DNA of 14,542 nt from an uncultured Gammaproteobacteria bacterium (GTDB taxonomy: Bacteria > Pseudomonadota > Gammaproteobacteria > Rariloculales > Rariloculaceae): positions 1-14,542 of the forward strand of contig CAMPKU010000100.1 of assembly GCA_946887385.1 (NCBI GenBank), written 5' to 3'. Shown here piece by piece: positions 7,905 to 14,542 of the stretch. The notes below the pieces were generated by a model. It saw nothing but the letters and a program-made list of their open reading frames with translations, searched no databases and had not been told where the DNA came from. A program made the translations under genes and the position numbers. Each line of letters opens with the position of its first letter. The stretch's first letter is position 1.

Positions 7905-8489
7905 TTACAGGAAGAACCCGCCGTGGCCGAAGGCGACCATGCTCATGAGCATGGGTACCGACAGCAGCGTGTTGGTTCTAGAAGCCAGGAAAGCGACTCG
8001 GCGCCCTTTGGCGATTTCCTCCGCCGTGGCCTCGACCAGCCCCAGCACCTTCTTCTGGTTCGGCCAGATCAGCACCCACACGTTGAACAGCATGATGGTG
8101 CCGAGCCAGGCGCCGACGCCGATCAGCATCGCGCCGGGCTGCAGCGTGAAGGCATCAACGAATAGCCCCGCATGGCCAAGATAGGCCGCGCCCGACAGCC
8201 AGGTGACGACGGCGCCCCAGCGGAACCACAGCAGCGCCCGCGGCGCTACGTACTTGCTGATGCCCGCGCCGCCCGGACCGCCCTGGTCCTTAGCCGCCGC
8301 GGCCAGGGCCGGAACTTGCACGAAATTGAAGTAGTACAGCATGCCGATCCACGTGATGCCCGCCAGCACGTGAATCCACATCATGAAGCTCTGCACGTTG
8401 AACGAGATACCCATCGTGAGCAGCGCGATCACGACGGCGAGCACGACCCCGGCGATGAGAGTGCCTTGGATGGTATTCAGCGGGTTCAT
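7905..8489 (-). CDS. PuuD-type (urate oxidase N-terminal family) integral membrane protein
   Basis: The 194-residue product has about five membrane segments: residues 8-28, 33-57, 83-103, 115-140 and 170-192. The stretch [20 protein letters not shown] is the hallmark of the family found in the membrane part of bacterial urate hydroxylase PuuD. Its His40, with later histidines in YLGHAG and FGHGG, could bind a metal or haem, though that is inference. Characterised PuuD proteins are longer and carry a C-terminal cytochrome c domain. Here no CxxCH is present, so urate oxidation is doubtful and no other purine gene is nearby. ATG 8489 is chosen because GGAGG (8495-8499) lies five bases upstream; the open frame extends further only through unlikely leader sequence. 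It is cotranscribed with nadC, two bases downstream. Confidence 0.72.
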   Translation of the reverse strand: MNPLNTIQGTLIAGVVLAVVIALLTMGISFNVQSFMMWIHVLAGITWIGMLYYFNFVQVPALAAAAKDQGGPGGAGISKYVAPRALLWFRWGAVVTWLSGAAYLGHAGLFVDAFTLQPGAMLIGVGAWLGTIMLFNVWVLIWPNQKKVLGLVEATAEEIAKGRRVAFLASRTNTLLSVPMLMSMVAFGHGGFFL

Positions 8490-8513
8490 TTGGACCTCCC
8501 CCTGGCAGACTTG

Positions 8514-8581
8514 ACCTATTCTTACGTTCTTGTGTGTTGGGTACGGGCTTGCCCCGTCCCGAAGACTAAAGAAGAATAGGT
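8514..8581. promoter_or_regulatory. Nested inverted repeat in the divergent region between the PuuD-type gene and grxD
   Basis: ACCTATTCTT (8514-8523) and AAGAATAGGT (8572-8581) are perfect ten-base inverted repeats 48 bases apart. Inside them GGGTACGGG (8539-8547) pairs with CCCGTCCC (8553-8560) across a five-base loop with one bulged T. On the minus strand this lies 25-92 bases ahead of the PuuD-type start codon, where it could be an operator pair or a folded mRNA leader. No T-tract follows on either strand, so a simple terminator is less likely. It matches no riboswitch class that I recognise. Confidence 0.45.
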
Positions 8582-8661
8582 GAGACACCGACGCAGTTCA
8601 ACGAGCGTGCTCAGTATCGAGCCGCTTGACTTCGCGTCGTCAACGTGAGGAGTTCGGCACC

Positions 8662-8991
8662 ATGGACGTCAATGAGCGGATCAAGAAGCAACTCGAGAGC
8701 TACCCGGTGTTGCTCTATATGAAAGGAACTCCGGACTTCCCGCAGTGCGGTTTCTCGGCGAAGACGGTGAGCGTGTTGCGCGCCGCCGGCGCCAAGTTCG
8801 CCTACATCAACATCTTCGAAGATCCGGAGATTCGCGAGGGGCTGAAGGCGTACTCGAGCTGGCCCACGTTCCCGCAGCTCTACATCAACGGCGAGCTGAT
8901 CGGCGGCTGCGACATCGCCGTGGAGCTGTACGAATCGGGCGAGCTGCAGAAGATCCTCGGAGACGCCGCCGCGCCGGCCACGGCCGGCTAG
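8662..8991 (+). CDS. grxD: Monothiol glutaredoxin, CGFS type
   Basis: The 109-residue protein has the CGFS active site at 29-32, preceded by VLLYMKGTPDFPQ and followed by SSWPTFPQLYINGELIGGCDI. These are the standard glutathione- and [2Fe-2S]-binding segments of Grx4. Such proteins carry a bridged Fe-S cluster as dimers or with BolA partners and hand it to apoproteins, rather than acting as general disulfide reductases. The length equals the usual single-domain form. ATG 8662 follows GAGGAG (8647-8652) by nine bases; an upstream TTG at 8626 would add 12 residues not typical of the family. There is no bolA or isc/suf gene nearby. The gene ends two bases before the stop of convergent rnt. Confidence 0.97.
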   Translation: MDVNERIKKQLESYPVLLYMKGTPDFPQCGFSAKTVSVLRAAGAKFAYINIFEDPEIREGLKAYSSWPTFPQLYINGELIGGCDIAVELYESGELQKILGDAAAPATAG

Positions 8992-8993
8992 CG

Positions 8994-9641
8994 TCAGCTC
9001 TCGTAAACGCTGCGGAAGCGGTTCACCACCGCACAAAACAGTCGGGCTGTCATCTCGGCGTCGTAGAGCGCCGAGTGCGCCCGCTCGTCTTGCCACTCGA
9101 AGCCGGCAGCCGTCACGGCGCGGCTCAGCACCGTCTGCCCGAAGGCGACGCCGGCGAGCGTGGCCGTGTCGAAGCTCGAGAACGGGTGGAACGGATTGCG
9201 CTTGATGCCGGTGCGCTCGACGGCCGCATTCAAGAATTGCAAGTCGAAAAACGAGTTGTGGCCGACGAGCACGGCGCGGGTGCAGCCCGACGGTTTGAGC
9301 TCCTTGCGCACTTCCTGAAACAGCGCGCGCAGCACGTCCGCTTCGTCGATGGCCGGGCGCAGCGGATGAAACGGATCGATGCCCGTAACCTGGAGCGACG
9401 CCGGATCGAGGCGCGAGCCCTCGAACGGCTTCACGATGTAGCGATGGTGATCCTTGAGCTCGAGGTCGCCGGCGGCATTGAACTGCACGAACACGGCAGC
9501 GACTTCGAGCAATGCGTCGGTGGCGCAGTTGAAGCCGCCCGTCTCCACGTCGACGATGACGGGCAGAAAGCCGCGAAAGCGCGCCGCGATCGGCGAGACG
9601 GTCGTCTCTTCGACAGCCAGCGTGGCTTCGTCGCCGCTCAT
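8994..9641 (-). CDS. rnt: Ribonuclease T
   Basis: RNase T is a DEDDh 3'-5' exoribonuclease that trims tRNA 3' ends (end turnover of CCA) and matures 5S, 23S and other stable RNAs, acting as a dimer. All five catalytic residues are visible: Asp31 and Glu33 in VDVETGGF, Asp133 in GHNSFFDLQF, and His189 and Asp194 in HSALYDAE. The block RFRGFLPVIVDVETGGFN and TDALLEVAAV identify RNase T specifically rather than a DNA polymerase III epsilon chain. The 215 residues match the family length. The N-terminus has about 18 variable residues before RFRGFLP. The ATG overlaps the upstream peptidase stop codon as ATGA, so translation is probably coupled to that gene. Confidence 0.96.
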   Translation of the reverse strand: MSGDEATLAVEETTVSPIAARFRGFLPVIVDVETGGFNCATDALLEVAAVFVQFNAAGDLELKDHHRYIVKPFEGSRLDPASLQVTGIDPFHPLRPAIDEADVLRALFQEVRKELKPSGCTRAVLVGHNSFFDLQFLNAAVERTGIKRNPFHPFSSFDTATLAGVAFGQTVLSRAVTAAGFEWQDERAHSALYDAEMTARLFCAVVNRFRSVYES

Positions 9642-11176
9642 GTCTGAAGCCTCTTGGCGAGGTCGGCCGCTCCGGCGGTGGTGCGAGTGAGCAGCTCGAC
9701 AGTGAGCCGCACGCCGAAGCCCGTGATGTCGGTGGGAACGTGAGCCAAGCCGCCTTTGTGTTGGCCCGCGCTCAAGTCCACGTGAATCCACGGCAGCTCT
9801 TTCGGAACGAAGCGCGAAAGGAAGCGCGCTCCGAGGATGTGGTCGCCGGCGGTCTCGGCGCTGCATTGCTTGATATCGGCCACGTCGCTCTTCAGCAGCT
9901 CGTCGAAATCCTCGTCCATCGGGAACGGCCACACGCGCTCGCCGCTGGCGGCGCCCGCCTCTTGAAGCAGCGCGTTCGCGGCGGTGCGGTTGGAGAACAC
10001 GCCCGAGTAGCGCTCCGTGAGCGCGGCAACGCAAGTGCCGGTCAACGACGCATAATCGATGATCAGCGCCGGCTTGTCGCGGGCGGCCAGGGCCAGCGTG
10101 TCCGCGAGCACCATGCGGCCTTCGGCATCGGTGTGGATGACTTGAATCGTGGTGCCGTCTGCGGCGGTGACGAGATCTTGCGGCTTGTACGCGTCGGCGC
10201 CGAGCCGGTTCTCGGTGATCGCGAGCCACGCGTCGATACCGAACGGAGCACGCAGCTCGGCCAGCGCGAGCAGCGCGCCGAGCGCCACGGCGCTGCCTTG
10301 CATGTCGGTGTGCATATCGAGCATGCCGCCGAACGGCTTCAGATTCGTGCCGCCGGTGTCGAACAAGACTCCCTTGCCGACGAAAGCTACCGCCGGCGCC
10401 GCTGCGCGGCCGGGTCGATATTTCACCTGCAGAATGCCCGCGTCGCGTGTGGCGTTGCCGCGCGCCACCGCCAGGAAAGCGCCCGCGCCGAGCTTAGTGA
10501 GCTCGCGCTCGCCGTAAAAACGCGTGCTCATGCCGCGCGCTTTGGCGAGCGCTTCGATCGCGCGGCGATAAGCCGCGACGGTGAGCACGTTGGGGGGCAG
10601 CGCAGTAAACCAGCGCGCGAGATTATTGCCAAATGCCTGCGCATGCACCGTGCTAAGGTCGATGCCCGAGCGGGCGGTGAACAGGCGTACGCTCGCAAGC
10701 CGCGGCGGCGTTTGCGGCTTCGACTTGAACGCGGGCAACGCAAAGGCCGCCGCACTTGCTGCTGCAACGAGACTTTCGGCCGCGGCGCGCTCCGCGTGCT
10801 CGGAAAGCCCAACCAGCGCAATGCCGAGCGTTTTGGGCTTGTCGCGCGTGCATTCGCGCACGGCTTTGGCGGCCCAGGTGAGCGCGGTGAATCCGGGCTC
10901 GGCGCGGAATGTGGCCACGGTCAACCCGGTTGCGCGCGCATTGGCGGCATGCGAGCTTGCGAAATCATCGCCGCTTTTCGGCGTGCGTTTCAGCAGCGCG
11001 GCCAAATGCTTGCCGTACGGCAAACGAGCGAGTGCGGGCGCTTGGCCGCGTGTGGTCACGACGAGCACGTGATCCAAACGGTCGAACGCAGCGCGCGTGG
11101 GCGCCGCGTCAGTAGCCGTGGCACGCAGCGGCGCAAAATCTGGAAGTTCGATCATCCGGCCGGTATCGAGTGCCAT
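9638..11176 (-). CDS. M17 leucyl aminopeptidase family protein
   Basis: M17 enzymes are hexameric two-metal peptidases that remove N-terminal residues from peptides in the cytoplasm. From ATG 11176 the product has 512 residues, close to PepA. All residues equivalent to the bovine enzyme's metal and catalytic set are present: Lys268 and Asp273 in VGKGVLFDTGG, Lys280, Asp291 in DMQG, Asp350 and Glu352, and Arg354. The classic signature NTDAEGR reads HTDAEGR (348-354), and the usual MKYDM reads MHTDM (288-292). It is therefore a divergent member, not necessarily a leucine-specific PepA. The start is unsure: TTG 11215, ATG 11176 and ATG 11155 all lack a good ribosome site, and a TATAAA at 11207-11212 (minus strand) would place the promoter downstream of the TTG. 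It is cotranscribed with rnt. Confidence 0.92.
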   Translation of the reverse strand: MALDTGRMIELPDFAPLRATATDAAPTRAAFDRLDHVLVVTTRGQAPALARLPYGKHLAALLKRTPKSGDDFASSHAANARATGLTVATFRAEPGFTALTWAAKAVRECTRDKPKTLGIALVGLSEHAERAAAESLVAAASAAAFALPAFKSKPQTPPRLASVRLFTARSGIDLSTVHAQAFGNNLARWFTALPPNVLTVAAYRRAIEALAKARGMSTRFYGERELTKLGAGAFLAVARGNATRDAGILQVKYRPGRAAAPAVAFVGKGVLFDTGGTNLKPFGGMLDMHTDMQGSAVALGALLALAELRAPFGIDAWLAITENRLGADAYKPQDLVTAADGTTIQVIHTDAEGRMVLADTLALAARDKPALIIDYASLTGTCVAALTERYSGVFSNRTAANALLQEAGAASGERVWPFPMDEDFDELLKSDVADIKQCSAETAGDHILGARFLSRFVPKELPWIHVDLSAGQHKGGLAHVPTDITGFGVRLTVELLTRTTAGAADLAKRLQT

Positions 11177-11228
11177 GTCGCGACGCAGGTGATTGCCTTG
11201 ACCGTCTTTATACAAAATCCGATCATAA

Positions 11229-11244
11229 CCCCGCTGAAGCGGGG
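11229..11244. other. Short GC-rich hairpin in the divergent region before aceE
   Basis: CCCCGC (11229-11234) and GCGGGG (11239-11244) form a perfect six-base-pair stem with a TGAA loop (TTCA on the other strand). On the minus strand it is followed by TTATGATCGGATTTTG, a weak T-rich tail. It sits in the intergenic region between the peptidase and aceE starts, so it may be a transcription attenuator, a remnant terminator or a protein site. The function is undetermined. Confidence 0.35.
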
Positions 11245-11267
11245 GTCAGGCGGCGAACAGGGCTCGC

Positions 11268-11280
11268 ATCCTAACAGGAT
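11268..11280. promoter_or_regulatory. 13-base palindrome upstream of aceE
   Basis: ATCCT (11268-11272) and AGGAT (11276-11280) are perfect inverted arms around AAC, 64 bases before the aceE start. This is a plausible repressor position for the pyruvate dehydrogenase operon. It does not match the Escherichia coli PdhR consensus (AATTGGT-N3-ACCAATT). Arms of five bases can occur by chance. Confidence 0.2.
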
Positions 11281-11343
11281 TCGTCTCGGCGAGTCGGAAT
11301 TGCGCCCAGGTTCGTTGCGCGCGTAACTGGAGTACCGTGTTTC

Positions 11344-14034
<2,691 letters not shown>

Positions 14035-14055
14035 GCCGTTCAGCAGATCCCTTCC

Positions 14056-14542
14056 GTGGAAGTCGTCGTACCGGATCTTGGTGACTTTGCCGACGTAGAG
14101 GTCATCGAGATTCTCGTCAAGCCCGGCGACGCGGTGGAAGCGGAGCAGGGCCTCATCACGCTCGAGACCGATAAGGCGACGATGGACATTCCGTCGCCGG
14201 CGGCCGGCAAGGTGTCCGCAGTCACGGTGAAGGTGGGCGACCGCGTGTCGGCGGGCAGCGTGATTGCCACGCTCGAGGCCGCCGGGGCGGAGAAAGCCGC
14301 CGAGCCGGCCGCCGACGCGCGGGCCGAGGACGACCGCACGGTGCGGCAACCGAAGCTTCCGCAGCCAAGCTCAGCCGGTGCGGCTGCCGAGCCGCAGCTC
14401 GTTGCGGTGCCGGATCTCGGCGACTTTTCGGGCGTCGAGATCATCGAGGTGCTGGTGAAGGCCGGCGACGAGGTGGCGGCCGAGCAGGGCCTCGTGACGC
14501 TCGAAACCGAGAAAGCCAGTATGGACGTGCCGGCCCCCACGG
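14056..14542 (+). CDS. aceF: Dihydrolipoamide acetyltransferase (pyruvate dehydrogenase E2), N-terminal part
   Basis: The open frame runs to the window edge; 162 codons are visible. It encodes two lipoyl domains, residues 1-78 and from about 114. Each begins VPDLGDF, and the lipoylated lysines lie in ETDKATMD (Lys40) and ETEKASMD (Lys153). The linker between them is rich in Ala, Glu and Pro, as expected for the swinging arm. The catalytic and E1/E3-binding domains lie beyond the window. GTG 14056 is the start that gives the standard MEVVVPDLGDF opening; no ATG is available and no Shine-Dalgarno sequence is visible, so expression probably depends on translation of aceE just upstream. The stop-free frame is continuous with aceE except for one TAA. 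Confidence 0.95.
   Translation, partial: MEVVVPDLGDFADVEVIEILVKPGDAVEAEQGLITLETDKATMDIPSPAAGKVSAVTVKVGDRVSAGSVIATLEAAGAEKAAEPAADARAEDDRTVRQPKLPQPSSAGAAAEPQLVAVPDLGDFSGVEIIEVLVKAGDEVAAEQGLVTLETEKASMDVPAPT
14062..14542 (+). repeat. Duplicated lipoyl-domain coding repeat within aceF
   Basis: The segment from about 14062 to 14280 recurs from about 14404 to the window edge, with the two lipoyl lysine codons 339 bases apart. The copies are clearly similar in protein sequence but have diverged at the DNA level, as in old tandem lipoyl domains. A third copy could lie beyond the edge. Confidence 0.8.

Noticed and set aside
8973..8988. GC-rich hairpin GCCGGC-CACG-GCCGGC at the end of grxD, near the rnt stop
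   Set aside because: It lies inside an Ala/Pro/Thr-rich coding end and has no T-tract on either strand. In DNA this rich in G and C such stems arise by chance, so I do not call it a terminator.
9740..11326. Open frame of 528 codons on the plus strand opposite the M17 peptidase
   Set aside because: It is an antisense shadow. The minus strand carries the complete M17 metal-ligand set, and the plus-strand product is Arg-rich and unrecognisable.

Overview
The window is about 14.5 kb of high-GC DNA (roughly two-thirds G+C by eye), densely packed with genes on both strands. It most likely comes from a gammaproteobacterium. RNase T is essentially a gammaproteobacterial enzyme. The homodimeric aceE-type pyruvate dehydrogenase E1, followed by an E2 with tandem lipoyl domains, fits the same group. 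The strong G/C preference at third codon positions suggests a high-GC lineage such as Steroidobacterales/Nevskiales or Xanthomonadales. That finer placement is a guess from composition, not a measurement.

Layout. From 1 to 865 (minus) lies the N-terminal part of an SCP2/lipid-transfer-type thiolase, cut by the window edge. It diverges from proC (964-1815, plus), which is followed 8 bases later by a MaoC-fold hydratase gene (1824-2285). A shared hairpin terminator (2292-2321) separates this pair from a convergent 620-residue lipoprotein gene with DUF4382 and DUF5666-like features (2339-4201, minus). The lipoprotein diverges from a large c-di-GMP signalling gene, GAF-PAS-PAS-GGDEF-EAL (4385-7060, plus). 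The signalling gene's stop codon overlaps the stop codon of the convergent nadC (7057-7902, minus). nadC lies directly behind a PuuD-type membrane protein gene (7905-8489, minus). A 172-base divergent region with nested inverted repeats precedes grxD (8662-8991, plus). grxD converges on rnt (8994-9641, minus), which overlaps by four bases the end of an M17 aminopeptidase gene (9638-11176, minus). The last divergent region precedes aceE (11344-14034, plus) and the start of aceF (14056 to beyond the window edge).

Functional picture. Most genes are housekeeping: proline synthesis, NAD synthesis, Fe-S cluster delivery, tRNA and RNA 3'-end trimming, peptide turnover, and pyruvate to acetyl-CoA. 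Thiolase and MaoC hydratase belong to acyl-CoA metabolism and flank proC. There are no insertion sequences, phage genes, CRISPR arrays, tRNAs or rRNAs, and no gene-free stretch over 300 bases. I found no previously undescribed multi-gene system. The less ordinary points are the signalling gene/DUF lipoprotein pair with repeated half-sites between them, the nested inverted repeat ahead of the PuuD-type gene, a perfect 15-base palindrome between thiolase and proC, a non-canonical signature in the M17 peptidase, and aceE/aceF lying in the same reading frame across a single stop codon.
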